64,000 nucleotides of DNA from CAYSUS01 sp964434165. GTDB taxonomy: Bacteria > Planctomycetota > Planctomycetia > Pirellulales > Thermoguttaceae. Shown one piece after another: positions 15,902 to 24,378 of this stretch. A program made the translations under genes and the position numbers. The stretch covers positions 62,001-126,000 of the forward strand of contig CAYSUS010000002.1 of the NCBI GenBank assembly GCA_964434165.1, in the 5' to 3' direction. Position 1 is the stretch's first letter; every line of letters begins with the position of its first letter. The notes under the pieces were generated by a model. That model made no database searches, was not told the origin of the DNA, and was given only the letters and a program-made list of their open reading frames with translations.

Positions 15902-17890
15902 ATGCACGATCGGTCGATCTTCGAATCACGGATCCTCTTCGCGGCCCTGACCGCAGGGCTTCTGCTGGCCGCACCCTCGCCCCTGGACGCCGGCGGGCGC
16001 TGGCATCGCTCGGCCGACGGCCGCGTCGAGGTTGCGCCCATCCCCGTGGACAAGTCCCTCCGGAATGCCCCCTGGCCCGACGACTGGGAGAAGGCATTCT
16101 GGGACCGGGCCAATCATGTGATCCAGCACGCCTCGCGCGAAGGCCGTTACGGCAATACGTTCTTCGAGAACGAGAAGCGGGCCTACGGCTGGGCCATGCT
16201 GTCGATCCTTGCCGGCCACGAGGAGCCGGCCGTCGCGTTCCTCCAGTCCGAAGACGCCATGGCCCAGAAGTGGAACAAGCACACGCTGGGCATCGACTAT
16301 TACCCCTGCTTCACGCTGAAGCACCAGATGCGCAAATACTTCTTCTTCGGCGAGCTGCTCGACGGCGAGTACCGCGCGCGCATGAAGAAGGCGGCCGCCA
16401 TCTTCACCGAAAAGGACCCGCTGCGCCGGCCGCACTACGCCTACGATGGCAAGGGCGTGTGGGGGCCCGACGGCAAGAACTCCTGGGTGGACGTCCGCTC
16501 GACCGACAACCTCAAGCTGATGCGCGAGACCTCGGTCTATCTGCTCGCGGAGGAAGTCGGAAGCGAGAAGGTCCGCCAGGTTTACAAGGAGCGGATCAAG
16601 CAGTTCGTGGTCACGATGTACTACCAGGGGATGGGCGAGTGGGACTCGGAGAACTACCTCGGCCACAGCATGGCCCCGGTGCTGAACCTCTACGACTTCG
16701 CCAAGGACAAGGAGGTGAAGGCCCTGGCCAAGGCGGCGCTCGATTTCATGGCCACCTCGGCCGCGGTGAAGTATTGGCGCGGAGCGTACAACGGCCCCAC
16801 GCGGCGCGACTACAACCACCCGTATCCGTTCGGCGGCAGTGCCCCGGCCCTGAGTTGGCTCTGGTTCGGCGACTCGCCGCGGAAGCCCGAGGAGTTCGAG
16901 TCGGACGAGATCCACGTGATCACCAGCGCCTATCGTCCGCCCAAGGCGGTCGTGCACCTGGCGCGCAAGGACTTCCCGCGACCGGCGGAGATTATCGCAG
17001 GCAAGCCGCAGTGGGCGGCCTGGGAACATCCCGACGCGGAGAAGCCCGAGTTCCGCGAGACCCAGTACTTCGGGCGCCACTTCCAGTTCGGCACGCTCGC
17101 CCGGGGCACGCAGGACCCGGACGTCAACGGCTTCAAGATCCTCGTCGAGTCGCGCCAGCGCGGGGCCGACACGATCCTCGCCGCCCCGGTCAAGGACCCC
17201 CTGAAGATCGGATCCCCGCAGTATCAGGAGGGGCTGCTGGCGCCGAACTGCGTCGTTGGGCAAAGCGGTAACCTGGCGATCTACGAGACGCAGGCGGGCG
17301 ATTACCCCTTCCTGTTCCTCGTCCCGGTCGACGCCGAGATCCGCAAGCAGGGCAACGCCACGTTCATCCTTGGCGAGAAGTGCACGTTGGCCGTCTGGCC
17401 GATTCTGATGGGGCATCCCCGGCTGGACCGGGAGTTGACCGACCGCGTCCAGCACCGGGAGAAGAAAGGCGAGAAGGAGCCGCGATGGCCCGGCTCGAAA
17501 ATCCTCCGGGCCGACCCGCGGGGCCGGGGCGTGTACGGGTTTGCCGTGGAGATCGACGAGGGCAAGCCGGAGGCCTTCATCGACAAGGCGTCCAAGCTCA
17601 TGCCCGGAATCGACGCGGCGCCGCTCCGAGGTGCGGCCGATATGACGGGCACGAGCGGGCGGCGCGTGCAAGTCCAGTGGGACAACGGGACCAAAAACGT
17701 GAAGATCACGCGCGACGGTCAGGTCCGCGACTGGGGAAGCCCCAAGGAGAACGTCATCTGGCGCTCTCTCGACTGCCAGCTCATCGAGCAGTCGTGGCAA
17801 GGTGACGGCACACTGCGGGTCAGCGCCGGCGGGGCGAAGTTCACGTGCACGGTCACACGCGACGGCAAGGTGTCGTTCTCGGAGGAGTAG
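15902..17890 (+). CDS. Large secreted protein of unknown function
   Basis: A 662-residue exported protein with a signal peptide (about 1-30, ending SPLDAGG) and a GGAG ribosome site before the ATG at 15902. The first 320 residues are helical and aromatic-rich (DDWEKAFWDRANHVIQHAS, TLGIDYYPCFTLKHQMRKY, YYQGMGEWDSENYLGHSM), a look shared with alpha-toroid proteins of the polysaccharide-lyase kind. The second half is beta-rich (GADTILAAPVKDP, GNLAIYETQAGDYPF, GVYGFAVEIDEG). Polysaccharide binding or cleavage is a guess from this architecture; I see no signature motif. A family hairpin starts seven bases after the stop codon. Confidence 0.8.
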   Translation: MHDRSIFESRILFAALTAGLLLAAPSPLDAGGRWHRSADGRVEVAPIPVDKSLRNAPWPDDWEKAFWDRANHVIQHASREGRYGNTFFENEKRAYGWAMLSILAGHEEPAVAFLQSEDAMAQKWNKHTLGIDYYPCFTLKHQMRKYFFFGELLDGEYRARMKKAAAIFTEKDPLRRPHYAYDGKGVWGPDGKNSWVDVRSTDNLKLMRETSVYLLAEEVGSEKVRQVYKERIKQFVVTMYYQGMGEWDSENYLGHSMAPVLNLYDFAKDKEVKALAKAALDFMATSAAVKYWRGAYNGPTRRDYNHPYPFGGSAPALSWLWFGDSPRKPEEFESDEIHVITSAYRPPKAVVHLARKDFPRPAEIIAGKPQWAAWEHPDAEKPEFRETQYFGRHFQFGTLARGTQDPDVNGFKILVESRQRGADTILAAPVKDPLKIGSPQYQEGLLAPNCVVGQSGNLAIYETQAGDYPFLFLVPVDAEIRKQGNATFILGEKCTLAVWPILMGHPRLDRELTDRVQHREKKGEKEPRWPGSKILRADPRGRGVYGFAVEIDEGKPEAFIDKASKLMPGIDAAPLRGAADMTGTSGRRVQVQWDNGTKNVKITRDGQVRDWGSPKENVIWRSLDCQLIEQSWQGDGTLRVSAGGAKFTCTVTRDGKVSFSEE

Positions 17891-17896
17891 CGCTGT

Positions 17897-17937
17897 GCCG
17901 AGACTTCCGAAGTCTTCAAGACTTCGGAAGTCTCGGC
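17897..17937. repeat. Perfect hairpin, copy 2 of the TCCGAAGTC family
   Basis: Twenty bases at 17897-17916 are the exact reverse complement of 17918-17937, with one base between. It begins seven bases after a stop codon and has no T-tract, so it is either a non-canonical terminator/mRNA 3' stabiliser or a mobile palindromic repeat. Copies 1 and 3 are at 3011 and 24246. Confidence 0.85.
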
Positions 17938-17973
17938 AAAGTGTTTGGGGATCCGCCCGCTCGACGATCACCC

Positions 17974-18069
17974 GACCCCCGCCAGCTTGTCTGCCGGGTG
18001 AAGGAGTCTGGAAAGCCGGCCGGTTGGCCCTCCCAGACTGATTCACCTGCCGGCAAGCGGGCAGGGGTC
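17974..18069. repeat. Long imperfect inverted repeat
   Basis: The arms 17974-18011 and 18033-18069 pair over nearly 38 bases with a few mismatches; both contain GACCCC, GCTTG, GGTGAA and AGTCTGG in matching order. The 21-base loop is itself GC-palindromic (CCGGCCGG). It lies between a gene end and the ECF promoter at 18164 and encodes no protein. Confidence 0.75.
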
Positions 18070-18138
18070 CGGTCACGCTGCTCGGTCAGGTACCGAGTCG
18101 ACCAATCGCGAAGGAGGAATTCGGAACGCGCTCTGAGG

Positions 18139-18169
18139 TTCACCTGTAGCTCCCGGCGGAGGGTACAAT
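18139..18169 (+). promoter_or_regulatory. -10 element for the ECF sigma gene, predicted leaderless transcript
   Basis: TACAAT at 18164-18169 ends seven bases before the ATG at 18177. A weak -35 (TTCACC, 18139-18144) lies 19 bases upstream. There is no ribosome binding site. Confidence 0.5.
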
Positions 18170-18176
18170 AAGGTCT

Positions 18177-18815
18177 ATGCCCGAGGACCCGTCCAACCCG
18201 AGCGACCCCTCCGTCGACCTCTTGAAGCGGGACGGGCAGGCCGGGCTGGCGGAGCTGTTCGGCCGGCACCGCGACCGGCTCCGCCGCATGGTCGATATGC
18301 GGATCGACCGCCGCGTGGCGGGCAGGGTCGATCCCTCGGACGTGCTCCAGGAGACGTTCCTCGAGGCCTCCCGGCAACTGGACGGCTACCTCGACAAGCT
18401 CCCCATGCCGCCCTTCCTGTGGCTGCGTTTCCTCACCGGGCAGCGGCTGATGGCCACGCATCGCCATCACCTGGGCGTGCAGATGCGCGATGCCAAGGTG
18501 GAGGTCTCCATGCACGGGGCCGCGCGCCCGCAGGTGCAATCCGAGTCGCTCTCCTGCTTTCTGGCGGGGCGCATGACCACGCCCAGCCGAGCCGCCGCCC
18601 GACTCGAGCTTCAGAGCCGCTTGCAGGAGCTCGTGGAGAAGATGGAACCGCTGGACCGCGAGATCCTGGTGCTGCGGCACTTCGAGGACCTGTCGAACCA
18701 CGAGGCCGCCGAGGAGCTGGGCATCACCAGCGCCGCGGCCAGCAAGCGTTACATCCGGGCGCTGGAGCGGTTCCGCAAGACGCTGGCCGACGTGCCCGAC
18801 CTGTTGCCGGAGTGA
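18177..18815 (+). CDS. ECF-type sigma-70 factor
   Basis: A 212-residue sigma factor with region 2 at about 20-90 (GLAELFGRHRDRLRRMVDMRID, DPSDVLQETFLEA, PPFLWLRFLTGQRLMATHRHHLG) and region 4 at about 145-205 (LQELVEKMEPLDREILVLRHFEDLSNHEAAEELGIT, AASKRYIRALERF). It directs RNA polymerase to specific promoters. It lies 59 bases before a membrane Ser/Thr kinase with TPR repeats, a pairing common in planctomycetes in which the kinase may control the sigma factor (inference). Its own message is predicted to be leaderless. Confidence 0.92.
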   Translation: MPEDPSNPSDPSVDLLKRDGQAGLAELFGRHRDRLRRMVDMRIDRRVAGRVDPSDVLQETFLEASRQLDGYLDKLPMPPFLWLRFLTGQRLMATHRHHLGVQMRDAKVEVSMHGAARPQVQSESLSCFLAGRMTTPSRAAARLELQSRLQELVEKMEPLDREILVLRHFEDLSNHEAAEELGITSAAASKRYIRALERFRKTLADVPDLLPE

Positions 18816-18874
18816 ACCGTACTGGCCCCGGGGGCGGAAAGGCGTGCCCGCGCCCGACCGCCCGAGGAATCGGG

Positions 18875-21874
18875 ATGAACGACCGCGAAGACACCCGCGA
18901 TCCCGTGGAGGAGCTGGCCGAGGAGTTCATCCGCCAGCACCGCCGGGGCGAGCGTCCCTCGGTGGAGGATTACGTCCAGGCCCATCCCGCGTGGTCCGCG
19001 CGAATCCGCGAGCTGTTTCCGGCCTTGCTGCTGTTGGAGGGTTTGCGCTCCGATTCCCGTTTGGCCCCCGAGGGCCACGGCGACGGGGCTGCTCCGCACG
19101 AGCGCTTCGGCGACTTCCGCGTGGTGCGGGAGATCGGCCGGGGCGGCATGGGCGTGGTGTACGAGGCGGTGCAGGAGTCGCTGGGCCGCCGCGTGGCGCT
19201 GAAGGTGCTTCCGGGGTCCTACTCGTCCTCGGCGCGGGCGCTGGAGCGGTTCCGCCGCGAGGCGCAGGCCGCAGCCCGTCTGCACCATACGAACATCGTC
19301 TCGGTGTTCGGCGTGGGCGAGCACGGGGGCCGGCACTTCTACGTCATGCAGTGCATCGAGGGCCGCAGCCTGGATTGCGTGCTGGCCGAGCTGGCCGGGC
19401 AGCGGGACGAAGGTTCGCAGCCGTCCTCGGCCGCGCAGTGCGGAACCGCCGCCGATCCGACCGAGGACTTCGTCGGGGCCGACGTGGCCCGCGCGGTGGT
19501 CCGGGGCGGGTTCGAGCTGGGCTCGTCGCGCGGCGGCGGCAGCCGGGACGAGGCCCCCTCCTGGAGCGCCGCGGCCAGCCTGCCCGATGGCCGGTCCGCG
19601 GGGTCGGCGCCCGCGGCCGTCCCGCGCCAGGTCGCCGGGGGTCGCCTGTTCTCAGCCGCGTACTGGCGGAGCGTGGCCGGCATCGGCGTCCAGTTGGCCG
19701 CGGCACTTCACTACGCGCACAAGCAGGGCACGCTGCACCGCGACGTGAAGCCGGGCAACGTCATCCTCGACGGCCAGGGCACGGCTTGGATCACCGACTT
19801 CGGCCTGGCCAAGGTCCTCGACCAGGACGATCTCACGCATCCGGGTGACGTGGTGGGCACGCTCCGCTACATGGCCCCCGAGCAGCTCGACGGCGAGCAC
19901 GACGCGCGGAGCGACGTTTACAGCCTGGGTCTGACGCTCTACGAGCTGCTCACGCTCCGCCCCGCCTTCACCGAGACGAGCCGCCGCAAGCTCCTGCGCC
20001 AGGTCAGCCAGCAGGACGCCCCGCGTCCGCGCTCCCTCAATCCGTCCATCCCGCGCGACCTGGAGACGATTGTTTTGAAGGCCATGGCGCGGGAGCCGGA
20101 AGGGCGTTATCAAACGGCGGGCGAGCTGACCGAGGACCTGGAGCGTTTCCTCACCGACCGGCCGATCCTCGCCCGCCGCGCCAGCCCGGTGGAGCACGCG
20201 TGGCGATGGTGCCGCCGCAACCCGGCCCTGGCCGCGTCCAGCGCCGCGGCGCTGGTGCTTCTGGTGGCGCTGGCGGCCGGGGCATCGTTCGGGTACGTCA
20301 GGCGGACCCAGGCCCTGGCGCGCGAGTCGCTTCTGCGCGAGGAGGCCCAGCAGCAGCGGCGCCGGGCCGAGGCGAACCTCCGCCTGGCGGCCGAGGCCTT
20401 CGACGAGGTGTTCTCCAAGCTCACGGGCGCCCCGGAGGCGCGGATGCTCGGCGGTCCCGAGGAGAGCCTGTGGTACGGCGGGGCCGGACCCGCCGCGGTG
20501 AGCCCCAAGGACATGGCGCTGCTCGAAAGCCTGCTGGAGTTCTACGACCGTTTTGCGCGGGAGAACCGCGACGACCAGCGGTGGCAGCACGAGACGGCGC
20601 TGGCCTTTCGCAGGGTGGCCGACATCCAGATGCTGCTGGGCGGCTTCGAAGAGGCGACCGCCGCCTGCCGGCGTGCCATCGGGCTTTTTGCACGGCTGTG
20701 CGAGGCCTCGCCGGACCGACCGGAATACCTGATCGGTCAAGCCGGGGCCCACAACGCCCTGGGCGGCATTCTAGGAAAGGCCGGCCGCGTTGACGAGGCC
20801 TTCCAGGAGTCGCGTCGGGCCCTGGAGCTGCTCGACGGCAACGCGCCGCTCGTCACCGCGTCGGCGCAGGGGCGCTACGAGCTGGCCCGCACCCACGAGC
20901 AGCTCGGGCTCCTGGAGATCCTCAACCGCGTGGGGCCCGACCGCGACCCGGCCGCCGAGGGCTCGCCCGCCGAGGGCATCGAGCACACGCGTCGGGCCCT
21001 GGCCTTGCTGGAAGACCTGGTCGCCGAGAACCCGTCCAACGGCGACTACCGGCTGACCATGGCGAGGTGCTACGGGCATCTCTGGGGAGCCTCGCGGTTC
21101 CTTCGCGCGGCGGAGGGCCCCGAGGATCTCCAGCGCATCGCGTCGCACGCGGAGAAGGCGATCCGGCTGACCGAGCAGCTCGTCGAGGATTTCCCCGACA
21201 ATCCCCAGTACCGCTCCGAGCTGGCGTTTGCCTACGCCATCACCAGCCACGGCCTCCCGATGCCGTCCGAGCGCGGCCGGATGCAGCGCATGATCGGGCG
21301 GCTCCAGAAGGGTGTGGATATGGCCCAGCGCCTGGTGGAGACGTACCCCGACGTGCCCCAATACCGGGCCTCGCTGGCCGCGTGCCACGTGGCGCTGGCC
21401 AACTGGCTTTGGGCGGCGGGCGAGCGGGACGAGGCCGCCCGGAGCGGGCGTCGGGCCGTGGAGGTCGCCCGGTCGCTGGCCGAAAGGTCGCCCTGGCTCC
21501 GGCGGCATCCGGGCATGCTTCCGCGGGCGCTTTACGTGGCCGTGCAGATTCACCGCCTGCGCGGCGAGCCGGCCGAGGTGCGTCCGCTTCTAGAGGAGCT
21601 GATCGCGATCCAGCGGGAGTGGCTGGACCTCCAGTCCGATCCGCCGCAGGTGCCCGAGCGCCTGCCCGAGGCCTACGCCCTGCTTGCCGAGGTGCTCGCC
21701 GAGCTGGGCCAGACGCAGCGCGCCGCGGAGGCCGCCGGCAAGGCCCGGCAGCTTCGGCCGCTGGTCCGCCCGGGACCGGTGCGCGGGCCGCTCGGGCCGC
21801 TCGGGCCGCTCGATGCCGGGTTGGGGGCACCGGCAGGAGACACCGAGGGAGAGACGGCGTCGCCCGGCCCTTGA
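18875..21874 (+). CDS. Membrane serine/threonine kinase with TPR-like C-terminal domain
   Basis: A 999-residue receptor kinase. Kinase motifs: GRGGMG at 88-93, K110, HRDVKPGN around 287-294, TDFGLAK and MAPEQ. Between the alpha-D and catalytic-loop regions there is an insert of about 95 residues rich in Ser, Gly and Ala. One membrane segment (about 450-475) is followed by some 500 residues of helical TPR-like repeats. The C-terminus has a Gly-Pro-Leu triplet repeat from a 9-base tandem (GGGCCGCTC three times, 21785-21811). The ATG at 18875 has GAGGA upstream and starts an N-terminal helix pair typical of these kinases. It probably works with the upstream ECF sigma factor. Confidence 0.92.
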   Translation: MNDREDTRDPVEELAEEFIRQHRRGERPSVEDYVQAHPAWSARIRELFPALLLLEGLRSDSRLAPEGHGDGAAPHERFGDFRVVREIGRGGMGVVYEAVQESLGRRVALKVLPGSYSSSARALERFRREAQAAARLHHTNIVSVFGVGEHGGRHFYVMQCIEGRSLDCVLAELAGQRDEGSQPSSAAQCGTAADPTEDFVGADVARAVVRGGFELGSSRGGGSRDEAPSWSAAASLPDGRSAGSAPAAVPRQVAGGRLFSAAYWRSVAGIGVQLAAALHYAHKQGTLHRDVKPGNVILDGQGTAWITDFGLAKVLDQDDLTHPGDVVGTLRYMAPEQLDGEHDARSDVYSLGLTLYELLTLRPAFTETSRRKLLRQVSQQDAPRPRSLNPSIPRDLETIVLKAMAREPEGRYQTAGELTEDLERFLTDRPILARRASPVEHAWRWCRRNPALAASSAAALVLLVALAAGASFGYVRRTQALARESLLREEAQQQRRRAEANLRLAAEAFDEVFSKLTGAPEARMLGGPEESLWYGGAGPAAVSPKDMALLESLLEFYDRFARENRDDQRWQHETALAFRRVADIQMLLGGFEEATAACRRAIGLFARLCEASPDRPEYLIGQAGAHNALGGILGKAGRVDEAFQESRRALELLDGNAPLVTASAQGRYELARTHEQLGLLEILNRVGPDRDPAAEGSPAEGIEHTRRALALLEDLVAENPSNGDYRLTMARCYGHLWGASRFLRAAEGPEDLQRIASHAEKAIRLTEQLVEDFPDNPQYRSELAFAYAITSHGLPMPSERGRMQRMIGRLQKGVDMAQRLVETYPDVPQYRASLAACHVALANWLWAAGERDEAARSGRRAVEVARSLAERSPWLRRHPGMLPRALYVAVQIHRLRGEPAEVRPLLEELIAIQREWLDLQSDPPQVPERLPEAYALLAEVLAELGQTQRAAEAAGKARQLRPLVRPGPVRGPLGPLGPLDAGLGAPAGDTEGETASPGP

Positions 21875-21912
21875 TCGGCTGCGATCGTGCGGCGATGGCA
21901 ACGCGCTTGAGC

Positions 21913-23436
21913 CTACGGGGTCGATTCGGCGAGCCGATGAACCGCCCAGCCGTCGCCCTGGGCCAGGACTGGAAGACGCGCGAGGGCCGTGCGATCCGCG
22001 GGCCCCTGTCCCGCGATCGCCACCACTTCCGCGCCCCGGGCGCGATACTCGGCCAGTCGGGCGTGCAGATCGTCCGCCTCTGGCGGCACGGCCCAGCCCG
22101 GCCGGTCGCAGTAGTAAAGCAGATCGATCGTGGAGCCGTGCATGGTGACCACCGGCCCGTCGGGCGAGGTCAGGGCGCGCACGGCCGCGGCCGCGGGGAT
22201 CACCGCGCGATCCTCCGGCGGCGTGACAAACGCGGGCCGGGCCGCATAGCGTAGCGAAAGCACCAGGGCCACGGCCAACAGGAGAAGCCCCGCCCGACGC
22301 CCAAGGCGCATCCCCCGGCGCACCACCTGCCAGCCCAGCCCCACGAGAATGCACAGCGGAGGCAGCACGGCCATCCAGTAGTAGTTCATCTCGTGGAACT
22401 TCTTGGGCAGGAGGACCACGAGCACCCCCATGCTCGCCAGCCACGGCACGTAGCGCCGCCAGGCCGGGTGCACGAGGCCGGCCAGCGCCAGCACGAATCC
22501 CAGCGGCGTGAGCACCACGCCCGACAGGTCGTCGAGGGCCTGGCGGTAGAAGTCGGGCGAGCGGAGCAGGGGATGGGGAGGCCGATGGACCTCGGCGCTG
22601 TCGCGCACGGAGTAGAAGACGTGCGCCGCCAAAGGACTCTCGGGCGAGGCGGTCTCGGCGGCATGCCCATACCAGAGGGCGGCGGGCACAAGCGCGAGCG
22701 CGAACACCGGGAAGCCTGCGCCGACACGCGCCCTCCGCGAACTCCGCAGCAGCTCCCACCCCAGCGGCAGCAACAGCACGAGCATGTAGATCTTGGTGAG
22801 CAGGGCCAGCGCCAGCGCCGCTCCGGCCGCCAGAAGGACGGTTCCGGCCCAGGCCGTGTCGGCCCGACTCGGATCGCGTGGTGCCCCGCCCCGATCGAGC
22901 GTCGCGTATCGATCGAGCGCGTAGAACGTGGCGATTGTGAACAGCATGAGCGAGGCCTCGAGCATGAAGCTCTGGCCGTAGATGATGCTCACCGGCGAGA
23001 GGGCCAGGGCGGTCGCCGCCCCGATCGCCGCGCCTGGCCCGTGCCGGCGCCGCACCAAGGCGAAAAGCATCAGCACGCTCGCCGTGGAGAAGGCCACCGA
23101 CGTGGCCCGGCCCCATACGTCGAGCGAGCCGCCCAGCCCTCGCCACAAGGCCCCGGTCAGACAGGCCGACACGGGCAGCTCCAGCATATGGAGCGAGCGC
23201 CGCCCGCCTGCGAGCTGATCGAGCGTGGGATACCAGAGCGATGCCCTGCCCTCGGCCCAGTTGCGGGCGATCATGGCATAGACGACGTTCTTGGTCGCGA
23301 AATTGCCGAGCAGCGGCCTTTCGAGGGCGATCGAGCGAACGGCCACGGCCAGCACCGCCAGTGCGAGCACTGCCGCGACAAGTTGGCGACTCTGCGAAAC
23401 CTGGGAAGTGGTGGACTGGCTCGGTTCGCCGCGCAC
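21913..23436 (-). CDS. Multi-pass membrane glycosyltransferase (PMT/ArnT-like, GT39/GT83 type)
   Basis: A protein of about 507 residues with around ten membrane segments and the GT-C layout: first membrane helix, then a periplasmic loop with NVVYAMIARNWAEGRASLW and an arginine-rich RRSLHMLELP segment. Such enzymes move sugars from polyprenyl phosphate to lipid or protein in the periplasm. The C-terminal 100 residues form a soluble domain. The GTG at 23436 is chosen (GGAA upstream, polar residues before the first helix); a later start is possible. It is divergent from the lipoprotein gene at 23545. Confidence 0.85.
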   Translation of the reverse strand: MRGEPSQSTTSQVSQSRQLVAAVLALAVLAVAVRSIALERPLLGNFATKNVVYAMIARNWAEGRASLWYPTLDQLAGGRRSLHMLELPVSACLTGALWRGLGGSLDVWGRATSVAFSTASVLMLFALVRRRHGPGAAIGAATALALSPVSIIYGQSFMLEASLMLFTIATFYALDRYATLDRGGAPRDPSRADTAWAGTVLLAAGAALALALLTKIYMLVLLLPLGWELLRSSRRARVGAGFPVFALALVPAALWYGHAAETASPESPLAAHVFYSVRDSAEVHRPPHPLLRSPDFYRQALDDLSGVVLTPLGFVLALAGLVHPAWRRYVPWLASMGVLVVLLPKKFHEMNYYWMAVLPPLCILVGLGWQVVRRGMRLGRRAGLLLLAVALVLSLRYAARPAFVTPPEDRAVIPAAAAVRALTSPDGPVVTMHGSTIDLLYYCDRPGWAVPPEADDLHARLAEYRARGAEVVAIAGQGPADRTALARLPVLAQGDGWAVHRLAESTP

Positions 23437-23474
23437 GAGGCAATTCCCGACGCAGAACTGGGGAAAGATGCGGA

Positions 23475-23502
23475 TTGGGCAAGCTTTTCGGCCGAATATA
23501 GC
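23475..23502 (+). promoter_or_regulatory. Putative promoter for the lipoprotein gene
   Basis: TTGGGC (23475-23480), 16 bases, TATAGC (23497-23502), 42 bases before the ATG at 23545. The same AT-rich patch reads TATATT on the other strand and may serve the divergent glycosyltransferase gene. Confidence 0.5.
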
Positions 23503-23544
23503 CTTGGAATCCACCTGCTCCCAGAGGAACTCCCGAGGTCGGTC

Positions 23545-24237
23545 ATGATCCGCATGCTGTTCGGTTGGACGTTGGCGGGGTTGGTCATCGTGGCCAGCGG
23601 CTGTGCGATGTGCGCCCACCCCTACGATGAGTGCTATCCCACGTACACCGGCGGCTGCGACGGAGTTGCCTGCCAGGGGCCGCGGGCGGGATCGATCCGC
23701 GCGATGGAAGGCCACATCATGATGGAGCCCCGCGAGGACCCCATGATGGAGGCGCCGCCCGTGCCCGACCCCACGGCCGACTACAACGAGACTACCGCCC
23801 ATCCCGGAACCGCGCCGCACGTGTTCTCGCAGGCCCCGCGCAAGCCCTCAATGCCCTGGCAGCGCCAGTGGACGCCGCTGAGCGGGCTGGCGCGGTCGAT
23901 GGGGCGGCTGTCCACGGCCATCACGGGAGAGCCGCAGGGCCCAGCGTCCCTGCCGCCGGACGGCATGCCGCCGCAGCGGTCGATGACCGCCGCGCGGCGA
24001 AACATGTACCGGCCGGCCGCGATGCCGCGGGCAGCGGCCCTCCCGGCGCCGAGAGGAGCGCCGCCGGGGACCGCGCAGCAGGACCGCGGCGGGCCCGACG
24101 TGTGGCAGATGATCCCCGAGGCCGACCGCCAGACCGCCAAGGTGCTCTCGGTGACCGACCGCCGGATGGACGGAGCGTCGTCGGGCATGCCATCGAGCGG
24201 CATGGCCACGCAGCCCTCGCACAACCCGCTGCGGTAG
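23545..24237 (+). CDS. Predicted lipoprotein, Pro/Met-rich
   Basis: A 230-residue protein with a lipoprotein signal (MIRMLFGWTLAGLVIVASGC; lipidated Cys at 20) followed by a Cys-rich short stretch (CAMCAHPYDECYPTYTGGC). The rest is low-complexity, rich in Pro, Met, Ala and Arg, and probably disordered. GAGG precedes the ATG. Similar lipoproteins of unknown role are common in planctomycetes. A family hairpin starts nine bases after the stop codon. Confidence 0.75.
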   Translation: MIRMLFGWTLAGLVIVASGCAMCAHPYDECYPTYTGGCDGVACQGPRAGSIRAMEGHIMMEPREDPMMEAPPVPDPTADYNETTAHPGTAPHVFSQAPRKPSMPWQRQWTPLSGLARSMGRLSTAITGEPQGPASLPPDGMPPQRSMTAARRNMYRPAAMPRAAALPAPRGAPPGTAQQDRGGPDVWQMIPEADRQTAKVLSVTDRRMDGASSGMPSSGMATQPSHNPLR

Positions 24238-24245
24238 CGGGAGAC

Positions 24246-24270
24246 TTCCGAAGTCTCGGGGACTTCGGAA
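24246..24270. repeat. Hairpin, copy 3 of the TCCGAAGTC family
   Basis: TTCCGAAGTC (24246-24255) pairs with GACTTCGGAA (24261-24270) around a TCGGG loop. It lies nine bases after the lipoprotein stop codon and has no T-tract, as in copies 1 and 2. Confidence 0.8.
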
Positions 24271-24378
24271 CCCTGGGCCGCGACCGCGGTTTCTTGCAAA
24301 CCGCCGCGGTTTCGACCAGAATCATCGGCTTCCAAAGGCGTGCCCTCGCGGCACCGTCCCCCCGGCCGGGAGAAGCCG

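Noticed and set aside
15926..18076. A long minus-strand frame of 716 codons.
   Set aside because: Antisense to the secreted protein gene at 15902-17890, which has a signal peptide and ribosome site.
21785..21811. Tandem 9-base repeat.
   Set aside because: Three in-frame copies coding Gly-Pro-Leu at the kinase C-terminus; too short to be called a separate element.
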